The notes beneath the pieces were generated by a model. That model was not told where the DNA came from. It saw nothing but the letters and a program-made list of their open reading frames with translations, and did not search any database. The translations under genes were made by a program, and so were the position numbers. Below are positions 27,072 through 36,800 of a DNA stretch of 64,000 nt, in pieces; within the stretch, counting starts at the first letter, position 1; each line of letters opens with the position of its first letter. The DNA lies in assembly GCA_023957385.1 (NCBI GenBank), contig JAMLGZ010000001.1, positions 2,280,923 to 2,344,922 of the forward strand. Reading direction: 5' to 3'. Source of the DNA: Brumimicrobium sp. (GTDB taxonomy: Bacteria > Bacteroidota > Bacteroidia > Flavobacteriales_D > Crocinitomicaceae).

Positions 27072-27386
27072 ATGTTTGATTCATTTAAGAAATTATTGGG
27101 ACTAGGTCCTAAAAAGAGTTATAAAGAGATGTGTCAAGAAGGCGCTATCATTCTAGATGTTAGAAGTAAAGGAGAATTTTCATCTGGTTGTATCAAGAAA
27201 TCCGTCAATATTCCTGTAGAACAACTCGAAAATAATCTATCCAAATTAAAAAATAAAGATCAAGTTATCATTTGCTGTTGTGCTTCTGGAATGAGAAGTG
27301 GAATGGCGAAAAGAATCTTAAAGTCGCACGGCTATCAGAATGTATATAACGGTGGAGGTTGGATGTCATTAAGAGGAAAGATTTAA
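27072..27386 (+). CDS. Single-domain rhodanese (sulfurtransferase)
   Basis: 104 aa: LDVRSKGEFSSGCI, VNIPVEQL, then the active site CASGMRS with catalytic Cys70, followed by GYQNVYNGGGW. Rhodanese transfers sulfane sulfur through a Cys persulfide. It is cytoplasmic and could work with the DUF2892 membrane protein of the same cluster, as the fused YgaP does. Its last four bases overlap the end of the convergent TonB receptor gene. Confidence 0.93.
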   Translation: MFDSFKKLLGLGPKKSYKEMCQEGAIILDVRSKGEFSSGCIKKSVNIPVEQLENNLSKLKNKDQVIICCCASGMRSGMAKRILKSHGYQNVYNGGGWMSLRGKI

Positions 27387-29398
27387 AACTCCCAAGTTAC
27401 TCGCATAACCGCATTAAATCCTTGTCGCTGGATTTTCATTACATCCAAATGCTCATAATACGGAGTATCAAAGATATTCTCAAATTCTAAACGAGCGTGG
27501 ATACCTTGATTATTTTTAAGCTCAAAATGCTTATGGAATGATATATTGAATAAGCTATACCCCGGAGTTCGAGTTTCTCCATAACGTTTTTCACTTACAT
27601 TATTTTGTGCTAAAGCCCCAACATATTCTACCGTGATGTGATAACCTTTTAAATCATACTCCAATGAGTTTCTACTTCTAAATGGAGGAATTGTAGGTAA
27701 ATAATTATTCTCAAAATCGATTCCATAGACATAACTATTAATTGTTTGAAAATGAAGTTGTTCAATGATTTTCCATTGGAACACAAACTCTCCACCTGTT
27801 AGTAATGCACTTTGAATATTTTGATATTGTTTCACTCCACTTGATCCAAAAGCCATTCCTGAATATCCTTCCATAAAGATACCGGTTATATAATCTGATA
27901 AATGATTTACAAATCCTTCTAAAGAAATAGACACTTTTTTATACCTCCATGTAGCCCCAATATTCCCTCCTACTGATTTTTCATTCAGGTTATTAGGATT
28001 TCCGATATAATCGTAATTATCCATACGATTAAACAAATAAAACCCATACAATTCCTGTAAGGAAGGAGGTCGTTGGGCATAATTACTTTCCAAATAGAAG
28101 CTTACATTCTTATTTAATTGATAATCTACTTTAACAGAAACATTCCCTGATAATCGTGTTTTATTAGCTTCGCCTTCATAAAAACTGGTTAAGGTTTGTC
28201 TCCCGAGCTCTGTTGTTATTTGAGAGTTATTTGTTTCTATTCTTCCCCCAACTGTCAACTTCCACTTTTGAGAAATTCTCCAGACATCATTAATGCTCAC
28301 ACCAAGCGTTTGACGTTGTGCATCCGGAATAGTCAACATAAACATTTCACTCCCTTTGTCGGGATACATCGTCATTTCAGCATGTAGGAAATTTTGAAAC
28401 GTATTCACTTTGGCATTCAACATGTGCTTTTCTCCAAGAACAAATAATGCATTGCTATACATCCCAAAGGTGCGAGAGATTCCCGGCATATCCATGTGCA
28501 TAGGCACCTCTTCTTTGGGACGCTTGGTGTCATCCATCGTATGATCAATATAATTAAAGAAGAATTTAGTCTCCACCTTTCTCATGATTCTATTCGAATT
28601 TGAATATACATGTGTTAGTGCAGACACATAAGCCTTTGCATAGCCAACATCCATTGTTAGAGCGGGATAACCAATGTTGTAGCCTTCATCCTGAAGATAA
28701 TCCAAATATAACAAGTGATTTTCATTTAATTGAAAACTCAGGCTTGCTCGGGCATTCCACTTTTCAAATTGAGAATACTTAATTTCCTTTCGACGCGCAG
28801 CATAATAGTTGTCTGCCTTCTTATAAACACCATTTACCAAGAATGCCCATCTTTTACCACTGTATTGAAGAGCCCCAAGACCTTGAAATAATTGTGCATT
28901 TGTTTCATATCCTACTCCTACTCTCCCACTCCACTTTCTATCTGCTCCTATTTTAGCTTTTAGCATAGAGAAATTAATCCCACCTCCTGTAGAACTTCCC
29001 GTTTGCTTACTATCAGAAGCTGAACTTAGTTGTATCTCTTCTAAGTTTGTTGGTTCTACATACGAACTGATAGGATCCATTCTGTCGGTACACGCACCAA
29101 ACATTTGCATCCCATCAATCGTAGTAGTAATTTGTCCAGCCTGCATTCCCCGAATAGTTGGTTCCAAAGCATAATTTCCTCTTTTAATAAGGCTTAGCTT
29201 TGGTATTGCATTCATCAAATTATCCGTAGATTCTTGTATGATCAAGGAAGGTTCCACTTTTTGTTGTCTTGCTCCTTGGATGGTCACCGAATTCAACTCT
29301 TGAATAGTAGACAGACTATCCGGCTCTTGAGAATTTACAAAAAAGGGAATAATAAGGATTGCTATACCCCAAACTATATGTAACAAGGACTTTGGCAT
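27383..29398 (-). CDS. TonB-dependent copper-type outer-membrane receptor
   Basis: 671 aa: signal peptide ending NSQ (about 23), plug domain (NSVTIQGARQQ, PTIRGMQAGQITTTIDGM) and a 22-strand barrel ending NAVMRVTWEF. The plug contains MFGACTDRMDPISSYV, matching the C-x-x-RMDP signature of OprC/NosA copper receptors, whose Cys/Met residues bind copper. It imports copper with TonB energy, by homology. Last gene of a minus-strand cluster with the YtkA-like lipoprotein and a CNGKC protein. Confidence 0.9.
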   Translation of the reverse strand: MPKSLLHIVWGIAILIIPFFVNSQEPDSLSTIQELNSVTIQGARQQKVEPSLIIQESTDNLMNAIPKLSLIKRGNYALEPTIRGMQAGQITTTIDGMQMFGACTDRMDPISSYVEPTNLEEIQLSSASDSKQTGSSTGGGINFSMLKAKIGADRKWSGRVGVGYETNAQLFQGLGALQYSGKRWAFLVNGVYKKADNYYAARRKEIKYSQFEKWNARASLSFQLNENHLLYLDYLQDEGYNIGYPALTMDVGYAKAYVSALTHVYSNSNRIMRKVETKFFFNYIDHTMDDTKRPKEEVPMHMDMPGISRTFGMYSNALFVLGEKHMLNAKVNTFQNFLHAEMTMYPDKGSEMFMLTIPDAQRQTLGVSINDVWRISQKWKLTVGGRIETNNSQITTELGRQTLTSFYEGEANKTRLSGNVSVKVDYQLNKNVSFYLESNYAQRPPSLQELYGFYLFNRMDNYDYIGNPNNLNEKSVGGNIGATWRYKKVSISLEGFVNHLSDYITGIFMEGYSGMAFGSSGVKQYQNIQSALLTGGEFVFQWKIIEQLHFQTINSYVYGIDFENNYLPTIPPFRSRNSLEYDLKGYHITVEYVGALAQNNVSEKRYGETRTPGYSLFNISFHKHFELKNNQGIHARLEFENIFDTPYYEHLDVMKIQRQGFNAVMRVTWEF

Positions 29399-29407
29399 CT
29401 ATTTCCT

Positions 29408-30193
29408 TTAGAATTTAATATCTAAATAAGCATTAACAATAGTGTCATTATTTTTAACTAAATCGAGATTCAATCTCCAATCTCCTGTCATAGTAAAATT
29501 CACATTTCCTTTATAAGAACCATTTCCTGTGCTTACAGGAGAGACATTATTTGGAGAACCATGTCCCATAGAAGTCATTTGAGGATTTAAAACCACTTCA
29601 AAATCATCAACAGGAGGGAAAGATATGTCTGATTGTTTCCTATGTACCATGATAGAGAAATCATTCATTCCTTGTTTCCATTTAACAGGTTTCACAAGAG
29701 ATACAATATACTTCTGACCATCAGTCCCAGAGTAAGAACCAATGTATTTGAGTCCTGAAGATACAGGCTGAACAGTTATTGGAATATGCACTTCCTCACC
29801 AGCAACAGCCACAACAAAATCCCATTCTCCAGCCATCGTAAACATGGATATACCGTGATACATTTTTGTAGATGTTTTATATGTAGGTTGAATGACTGGA
29901 CAAGCATGTTGCATACTTCCCATATCCATAATTGGACGGAACTCAAGCGCTAAATCTTTAATTTCTTTGCCATTAAAATCTTTAATCTTAACAAACAAAT
30001 GGGTGTATTCATTATAAATCACATTAGATTCCGCATAAAGAGAAACCACCCGATCATCAGAGATAGTATCTGTATGCATCAATTTATATTCAACAACATT
30101 TTGATTGTCTTCTGATTTAATTTCTATTTCATCTTTTTTACAAGATGTAAATATTACAAGTCCTAGTATGGACACTAAAAATATCTTTTTCAT
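29408..30193 (-). CDS. YtkA-like copper-handling lipoprotein
   Basis: 261 aa lipoprotein (FTSC, Cys18). Two Ig-like YtkA/FixH-type halves: LEFRPIMDMGSMQHACPV with GISMFTMAGEWDFVVAV, then NPQMTSMGHGSPN with VNFTMTGDWRLNL. The Met/His clusters (MDMGSMQH, MTSMGHGS) look like copper ligands. It likely hands copper to or from the TonB receptor encoded 9 bp downstream; the duplication of the domain inside one chain is clear. Confidence 0.82.
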   Translation of the reverse strand: MKKIFLVSILGLVIFTSCKKDEIEIKSEDNQNVVEYKLMHTDTISDDRVVSLYAESNVIYNEYTHLFVKIKDFNGKEIKDLALEFRPIMDMGSMQHACPVIQPTYKTSTKMYHGISMFTMAGEWDFVVAVAGEEVHIPITVQPVSSGLKYIGSYSGTDGQKYIVSLVKPVKWKQGMNDFSIMVHRKQSDISFPPVDDFEVVLNPQMTSMGHGSPNNVSPVSTGNGSYKGNVNFTMTGDWRLNLDLVKNNDTIVNAYLDIKF

Positions 30194-30293
30194 AACTTAT
30201 TTAATTTTTTTTTAATTCATGCTTTGGGAAAACACCATAGCATGAGGAATATATAATTACTCAATGAGTACGAATCCCGAGAGGATACAGAAA

Positions 30294-30668
30294 TTAAATA
30301 AGTTGCCGAGGAGGCGGATAGGTAGCATCTACATTCTCATTTGAAAAGAAGCCTTTATAGAGATAAGTATGTTTTATTACCTCATTAATATTGGGATTAC
30401 TAAAGAGTTCAATTGGAGAATCTTCTACAAAAAGATTGATTTCGGGCATGATTTGTAAATCTTTATTCTCTTTTTGTTTTTCTTGTTGAGCTAATTCTTT
30501 TACGAGGTGGCATTTTCCATTACAGTGAAGCGTAGGCTTATCTTTATTTACACAAAACTGTTCTGTATATCCTTTGATGTCTTTCACATAATTAAAAAAA
30601 ATTCCAATCTGGAAAAAGGAATAGTAGAGGATAACTGACAAAAGTAATATGCTAATAATTCTCTTCAT
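30294..30668 (-). CDS. Small membrane-anchored CNGKC protein of the copper cluster
   Basis: 124 aa with an N-terminal helix (IISILLLSVILYYSFFQIGIF shortened here to SVILYYSFFQIGIF) and a periplasmic C39...C49-NGK-C53-H pattern (EQFCVNKDK, LHCNGKCHLVKEL), suited to metal binding. The C-terminus ends TYPPPRQLI. I know similar small proteins next to copper receptors in Bacteroidota but no named function. First gene of the cluster with a good promoter. Confidence 0.72.
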   Translation of the reverse strand: MKRIISILLLSVILYYSFFQIGIFFNYVKDIKGYTEQFCVNKDKPTLHCNGKCHLVKELAQQEKQKENKDLQIMPEINLFVEDSPIELFSNPNINEVIKHTYLYKGFFSNENVDATYPPPRQLI

Positions 30669-30684
30669 TCTTTAATTATTGGTA

Positions 30685-30714
30685 CAAAGATAAGGTATGA
30701 ATAAAGAAATGCAA
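30685..30714 (-). promoter_or_regulatory. Complete Bacteroidota promoter of the copper cluster
   Basis: Minus strand TTG (30712-30714), 19 bp spacer, TATCTTTG (30685-30692), 17 bp before the start at 30668. Both elements match the consensus TTG-N17-23-TAnnTTTG. Confidence 0.75.
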
Positions 30715-30773
30715 ATGATATTTATCAGGAAAGAATATGAATTTTACTAAAAATTTAATTTCTTTATTTATTT

Positions 30774-30804
30774 ACTTAACAGTGTTAAGTTTTTATTAAA
30801 TTTG
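30774..30804 (+). promoter_or_regulatory. TetR operator overlapping promoter
   Basis: Perfect palindrome ACTTAACAGTGTTAAGT (30774-30790) in the spacer of a promoter whose -7 element is TAAATTTG (30797-30804). A repressor bound here would block RNA polymerase, so autoregulation of the tetR-efflux operon is likely. The ATG follows the -7 element by only 4 bp, which suggests a leaderless or nearly leaderless transcript. Confidence 0.75.
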
Positions 30805-30808
30805 CATT

Positions 30809-31456
30809 ATGAAAGAGGTAAAAACAAAAGTAAAACACAAGGAAGATATTAAACTTTCCATTTTGAACGCTGCAAAAACACTATTTACAGAAAAAGGGTT
30901 TGAAGCAACATCCATTCGTAATATAGCATCTGAAATCGGATATAGTCCAACAACTATCTACTTATATTACAAGGACAAAAATGACATTATATATACGCTC
31001 CATCAGGAGGGGTTTGATATTTTAAGAAACAAATTAACAGTGTTAGCTTTTGTAGAAAATCCTTTTGAGCGATTAAAAGCTTTAGGAAAAGCATACTTGA
31101 AATTTGCTAAAGAACATCGTGATTATTACGAACTTATGTTTATCCAAAAAGAGCCTATGAATTTTCTGGATCAGGATCCAAACAAAGAAATTTGGGAAGG
31201 TGGGAGACAAATCTTTTCATTTATAGTTGGAACAATTTCAGAATGTCAAAACATGGGATATTTCAATGAAGATAGTCCAAATGATATCGCCTTGCACTCT
31301 TGGGGCTTTGTTCATGGGCTCTGTTCCTTATACCTAACTACACGATTGGAAAAGGTAGCTTGTGAAAATTTCTCTACTGAACCAGCAGAGGTCTTATTAG
31401 ATAGCGCCTTTAACGCATATATCCGATTTGTTGAACAAGCTAAAAGAGATATTTAA
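30809..31456 (+). CDS. TetR/AcrR family repressor of the efflux operon
   Basis: 215 aa. N-terminal helix-turn-helix: ILNAAKTLFTEKGFEATSIRNIASEIGYSPTTIYLYYKDK, given by its ends ILNAAKTLF and IYLYYKDK. The C-terminal ligand domain has HSWGFVHGLCSLYL, the WHG-type effector region. It should repress itself and the downstream tolC-like, adaptor and RND genes through the palindrome at 30774. Its TAA overlaps the ATG of the next gene by one base. Confidence 0.92.
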   Translation: MKEVKTKVKHKEDIKLSILNAAKTLFTEKGFEATSIRNIASEIGYSPTTIYLYYKDKNDIIYTLHQEGFDILRNKLTVLAFVENPFERLKALGKAYLKFAKEHRDYYELMFIQKEPMNFLDQDPNKEIWEGGRQIFSFIVGTISECQNMGYFNEDSPNDIALHSWGFVHGLCSLYLTTRLEKVACENFSTEPAEVLLDSAFNAYIRFVEQAKRDI

Positions 31457-32805
31457 TGAAAAACAGTATTTTATATATTTTACTTTTCTTCTTCCCTATA
31501 GCAATGCTTGCACAAAACAGTGTTTTAGATAACTATATTAAAGAAGGTTTAGAGAGCAATCTAGCTATCAAGCAACGAAATCTCTCCTTAGAAAATGCTA
31601 TTTATGCACTTAAATCAGCACGCCGTAATTATATTCCTACATTAAACTTTGAAGGGATATACACAACAGCAGAAGGGGGGAGAAGTTATGAAATCCCGGT
31701 TGGAGATTATTTGAATCCACTACTAAATACAGTAAATCAATTCTTGAGTACTCCCATTCCAAACTTAGATAATGAAAAAATCAATTTCTTACCAAAAGAT
31801 TATTACGATGCAAAAGTACGTTTGGCTGTTCCTATTTTAAACATGGATATTATCCACAACAATGAAATAAGACAGCAACAAGCTAAATTATCAGAAAATG
31901 ATGTAATCATATTTGAACGTGAATTGGTTAAAGAAATCAAAATCACATATTACAATTATTTAAGTGCAAAAAAAGCTGTTGAAATCTATCAAAATGTAAT
32001 TGATTTAGCAGAAGAAAGTAAACGTATGAATGAACGTTTAATGGAAGCTGGAAAAAGTGTATACGCATATACACTTCGTGCTGAAACTGAAATTGAGCAA
32101 GCAAAAACTAAACTAAAGAATGCTGAATATCAAGCTCATTCTGTACAGCTATATTTCAATGCACTATTAAATAGAGAGTCTAATGAGAATATAGTGATAG
32201 AAGAGAGTGTTCAGAATATTCCATTAATTGATCGTAATGAAGTTAGTGTAGCTAACCGAGAGGAGATGACCTCTCTAGAAAATCTAATCTCATTACGCGA
32301 GTCCATTCTCAAAATGAACAAACAAACTTTTATCCCAAAATTAAGTGGATTCGCTGACGCAGGTGCTCAAGCAGAAAAAATGCGTTTTAATAAAGAAGCG
32401 CTATATTATATGGTAGGACTCCAATTAACTTTTCCAATTTTTAATGGAACAAAAAATAATTTAGCTATCAAAGTTGCAAAAAATGATATTGAGATAGCAA
32501 AATATCAGAAACAAGAAATTGAGCAAAAATTAAATCTATCCGTTCAAGTGGCATATAATAATGTGTTGACAGAACAAGCAAATTATGAGGCTGCTTTAAA
32601 ACAACTTGAACTTGCCGAAACCTATCACAGATTAATCAACAAAGGATATGATTCGGGTATAAACACTTACATTGAAACAGTTGATGCAAGAACTCAATTG
32701 TCTTCTGCAAAAATAGCTACTAATGTTAGCTATTATCAACTTTTAATTGCCCAAGCAAAACTAGAACGTGAAACTGCAAGTTATTCACTACCCAATAAAA
32801 ATTAA
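31456..32805 (+). CDS. TolC family outer-membrane efflux protein
   Basis: 449 aa, signal peptide ending MLAQ (about 20). Two long coiled-coil repeats typical of TolC (LKSARRNYIPTLNFEG; KEIKITYYNYLSAKKAVEIY; later LNLSVQVAYNNVLTEQANYEAA, given in part as NNVLTEQANYEAA) with the internal duplication. It forms the outer-membrane duct for the adaptor and RND pump of the same operon. Starts within the stop of tetR. Confidence 0.92.
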   Translation: MKNSILYILLFFFPIAMLAQNSVLDNYIKEGLESNLAIKQRNLSLENAIYALKSARRNYIPTLNFEGIYTTAEGGRSYEIPVGDYLNPLLNTVNQFLSTPIPNLDNEKINFLPKDYYDAKVRLAVPILNMDIIHNNEIRQQQAKLSENDVIIFERELVKEIKITYYNYLSAKKAVEIYQNVIDLAEESKRMNERLMEAGKSVYAYTLRAETEIEQAKTKLKNAEYQAHSVQLYFNALLNRESNENIVIEESVQNIPLIDRNEVSVANREEMTSLENLISLRESILKMNKQTFIPKLSGFADAGAQAEKMRFNKEALYYMVGLQLTFPIFNGTKNNLAIKVAKNDIEIAKYQKQEIEQKLNLSVQVAYNNVLTEQANYEAALKQLELAETYHRLINKGYDSGINTYIETVDARTQLSSAKIATNVSYYQLLIAQAKLERETASYSLPNKN

Positions 32806-32806
32806 T

Positions 32807-33859
32807 ATGAAAAAATTAAATTCCATGAAATACATATACCTCTTTTTTATTAGTATTCTCTTAGTTTTTTCCTCTTGTAAAGGAAAAGAGAAAAATGATG
32901 CACACATTGGAAATACTATTCCGGTAACTATTTTACCGCTAGAGAAAAGCAAAGAAAAAACAACTATAGAAGCTACGGGACTATTCTCAACAGATGACGA
33001 AACGCTTCTTTCATTTAAAAATGGAGGAATTATTGAACGCATTTATGTTAAAGAAGGTGATTTTGTAAAGAAAGGGCAATTACTTGCCTCATTAAACATG
33101 ACGGAATTAATGGCCAAAGCAGAACAAGTAAAGGCTGCTATACAGAAAGCTGAGCGAGATTATAATCGAGCTGAAAAATTATACAAAGATAGTGTTGCGA
33201 CGCTAGAACAATTTCAAAATGCGAAAACACAACTAGATGTCATTGAACAAGATTGGAATACACTTCAATTCAACTTGCGTTATTCTGAAATCAGAGCTAA
33301 TTCGGATGGGTATATACTTATAAAATTAGCCAATGAAGGACAAATCATCGGCCCCGGAATGCCTGTTTTTCAGATGAATGGTGCAGGAGCCGGAAACTGG
33401 CTAGTAAAAGTAGGTGTATCTGACTATCAATGGGCAAATATTCATTTAAAGGATTCGGCAACAATCAGTACAGATGCATTTCCTGATATATTGATAGCTA
33501 GTGTGATACGAAAAGCAGAAGGACTAGACTATCAATCAGGAACATTTACGGTACATGTGCAACCAACTAAAAAACCAACTGTTCCATTGGCTTCAGGAAT
33601 GTTTGCGAAAGTTAAAATTTACGGCGAAACAAATGAAACTTGGAAAATACCTTACAGCGCTTTAATCGATGGAGACAGAGATAAAGGTTATGTATTTATA
33701 ACAGAAGATAAAAAGACAGTTTCTAAAGTTGAAGTTAAAATTGCATCTCTTCAAGCAGAATATGCGCTTATTAGTTCAGGTCTCGAGAATCATAAATTTT
33801 TAGTGGTTTCGGGTAGTCCATATTTACGAGCCAACTCAATGATTGAAGTAAAAGAATAA
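32807..33859 (+). CDS. RND efflux periplasmic adaptor lipoprotein
   Basis: 350 aa from the ATG at 32807, directly after the tolC-like stop; an in-frame GTG at 32768 lies inside that gene and is rejected. Lipobox VFSSC. Membrane-fusion domains in order: the lipoyl half-motif GGIIERIYVKEGDFVKKGQ, a coiled-coil hairpin (RAEKLYKDSVATLEQFQNAK), the second lipoyl half SDGYILIKLANEGQI, then beta-barrel and membrane-proximal parts. It links the RND pump to the TolC-like channel. Confidence 0.92.
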   Translation: MKKLNSMKYIYLFFISILLVFSSCKGKEKNDAHIGNTIPVTILPLEKSKEKTTIEATGLFSTDDETLLSFKNGGIIERIYVKEGDFVKKGQLLASLNMTELMAKAEQVKAAIQKAERDYNRAEKLYKDSVATLEQFQNAKTQLDVIEQDWNTLQFNLRYSEIRANSDGYILIKLANEGQIIGPGMPVFQMNGAGAGNWLVKVGVSDYQWANIHLKDSATISTDAFPDILIASVIRKAEGLDYQSGTFTVHVQPTKKPTVPLASGMFAKVKIYGETNETWKIPYSALIDGDRDKGYVFITEDKKTVSKVEVKIASLQAEYALISSGLENHKFLVVSGSPYLRANSMIEVKE

Positions 33860-33871
33860 AATTTTCCTCCT

Positions 33872-36800
33872 ATGAATCTCATTAAATACCCTATAAAGAA
33901 TTACCAATTCACCTTTATCATTTTACTAATGATTATGATACTAGGTGGTAGTTTAATTTTTACTATGCCTCGTGCAGAAGATCCTGATATGGTCGCTCCA
34001 TACTTTCCCATTGTTGTCATTTATCCCGGTGCTAGTCCAAAAGACATGGAACAATTGGTCGCTAAACCATTGGAAGCACGTTTTGGTGGACTTGACAATA
34101 TCAAAAGATTAAAAGTAAAGATAGATAATGGTTTAGTTCTAATGGTGGTTGAATATGAGTATTCATCCAATTACGATTCTAAATATCAGGAAGTCATACG
34201 AGAATTAGGTGCAGCTCAACAGGAAGATTTACCTGAAGGTATTTATAGAGCGCAAGTAATTGAAATCAATCCTACTAATGTTAGCATACTACAAGCTGCA
34301 CTTGTATCAGAAAATGCATCTAAGAATACTATGAAAAAGCTTTCTGATGAATTAAAGGCCGAGCTTGGTAAGGTTAAGGCTATTAAAGATGTTACGATAC
34401 ATGGACTCACAGACCCTTTGATTCGAGTAGATGTGCATCCGGGAAGACTAGCACAATTAAATATTCCCATTAAACAAGTAATGGATGCCATTGGGAGTGA
34501 AGCTATGAACATTCCAGGTGGTAGTGTTCATGCTGGAGAGAAAACTTTTAGTGTTAAAACCAGTGGGAATTTCCAAAGCATAGACGAAATCAAAAAAACC
34601 ATTATTTCAAGCGCAGACGGAAAGAACATAACCTTAGAAGATGTAGCCGACGTTTATCAGGATTTTGCGCCAGAAACACATATAACACGACTTAATGGAT
34701 ATAAAGGAATAATTATTACCGCCACCCAGAAGAAAGGAATAAATATTAGTGATACCCAACAAGAATATCAGAAAGTTATTGAAGAATTCAAAGCAAAACT
34801 ACCAGCCAATGTCGATTTAGTTGTCAACTTTGAACAAGCAGATAACGTTCAAGGAAGATTAAGTAGTTTAGGAATAGATTTTTTAATAGCTATTGGCTTA
34901 GTCTTAATTACTTTACTACCATTGGGATATCGTGCTTCTTTCGTTGTCATGATTGCTATTCCACTATCACTTGCTATTGGAATTATCATTTTAAATGCTG
35001 CCGGTCTATCGCTCAATCAGCTAAGTATTGTTGGGTTTGTTGTGGCACTTGGTTTAGTAGTCGATGATAGTATTGTTGTTGTGGAAAATATTGAACGTTG
35101 GATTCGAGAAGGGTATACTAAACATGAGGCGGCTATAAAAGGAACGAAACAAATTCTATATGCTGTTATTGGCTGCACAGCTACTTTAATAGTAGCCTTT
35201 CTTCCCTTAATGTTTTTACCAGAAATGGCTGGACAATTTATCAGGAGTCTACCTGTTGCTGTAATTGGGTCTGTTGTTGGGTCTATGTTTGTTGCTCTTC
35301 TTGTGGTACCACTCTTAGCAAAAAAAATTTTAAAACATGAAAAAGGAGAAGGAGGAAATTTTATCTTAAAAGGCTTACAGAAAGTTATTCATCTAACCTA
35401 CGCAGTGTGGTTGGATAAAGCATTAAAAAAGCCTGTCATGACTGTTATAATAGCAGCGATTATCTTTGGAGGAGCTTTATTAATGATTCCAAAATTAGGT
35501 TTTCAGTTATTCCCGTCATCTGAAAAACCAATGTTTATGGTGGAAATAACCCCTCCGCCACAATCCAATATTTATCATTCAGATTCTATCTCTAAAATTA
35601 TTGAGAAAGATTTGTCTGAAGTAGACGAAATTAAATATTATACTACAAATGTTGGTAAGGGAAATCCACGTATCTATTATAACATTGACCAAGCAAGTGA
35701 AAAAGAAGATTTCGCACAGATTTTTGTACAACTACAAGATAATGTGAAGGCTAGCGAAAAACTTAAGATCATGGAAGAATTGCGTTTGAAATGGCTAAAT
35801 TTTATGGGAGCTCGTGTGGAAGTAAGGAATTTTGAGCAAGGTGTACCTATTTTATCTCCTGTAGAAGTTCGTTTATTTGGCGATAACATAGATACACTCC
35901 AGATGCTTGCTGAAAGAGTTGAAAAACTGTTAGAAAATACAGAAGGGACACAAGATGTTAACAACCGATCTCGCTTTACCAAAATGGATTTAAAAGTAGA
36001 TGTAAACCGCTATAAAGCTTTAGCTTTTGGTGTTCCAACTGCTTTAATTGACAGAACCATACGCATGGCAATATCAGGGTTAGATGTAGCTTCTTTTTCA
36101 AACCCAGAAGCTGGCGGGGAAGACTTGCCTATTCGAGTGAGTGTTCCTCGTGGCGATTATGCTGATTTACACATATTAGATAACATTTTTGTAGATAATG
36201 TTAAAGGTATGAGTTTCCCCATTAATCAGTTTGTCACATTAAATCTAGAAGCATCTCCTGCCTCTATAAACAGGATAGATCAACAACGTGTGGTTTATGT
36301 AAATTCATTTGTACAGAAAAATTATTCAAATAGTACTGTCATCAATGATGTAGAAAAACAAATGCAAAAGATGAATATGCCTCATGGGTACCATTTTGAA
36401 ATGGGAGGAGAAGTAGAGAGCAAACAAGAATCATTTGGAGGATTTGGAACCATTGTAATCATCACAGCCTTTTTATTTATCGCTATATTAGTATTAGAAT
36501 TTAAAACTTTAAAAAGTACACTAATTGTCTTATCTGTAATTCCATTAGGAATTGTTGGGGCTGTTGTGGCTTTATGGATTACAGGTCACCCTCTCTCATT
36601 CGTTTCAACTATTGGATTAGTTGCACTTGCGGGAATTGAAGTCAAGAACACCATACTTTTGGTGGATTTTACGAATCAACTCCGAGAAGAAGGTATGGAT
36701 ATTACAGAGGCTGCTGAAAAAGCATCTGAAATACGCTTTTTGCCCATAATTTTAACCACATTAACAGCAATCGGAGGTTTGTTGCCCATAGCTTGGTCTA

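Noticed and set aside
30218..30244. Hairpin CATGCTTTGG/CCATAGCATG between the CNGKC and YtkA genes
   Set aside because: Not called a terminator: on the minus strand it is followed by an A-rich stretch, not Ts. It may be an attenuator or mRNA stabiliser, but evidence is thin.
32788..33042. Minus-strand frame opposite the RND adaptor gene
   Set aside because: Shadow of the adaptor gene; no independent signals.
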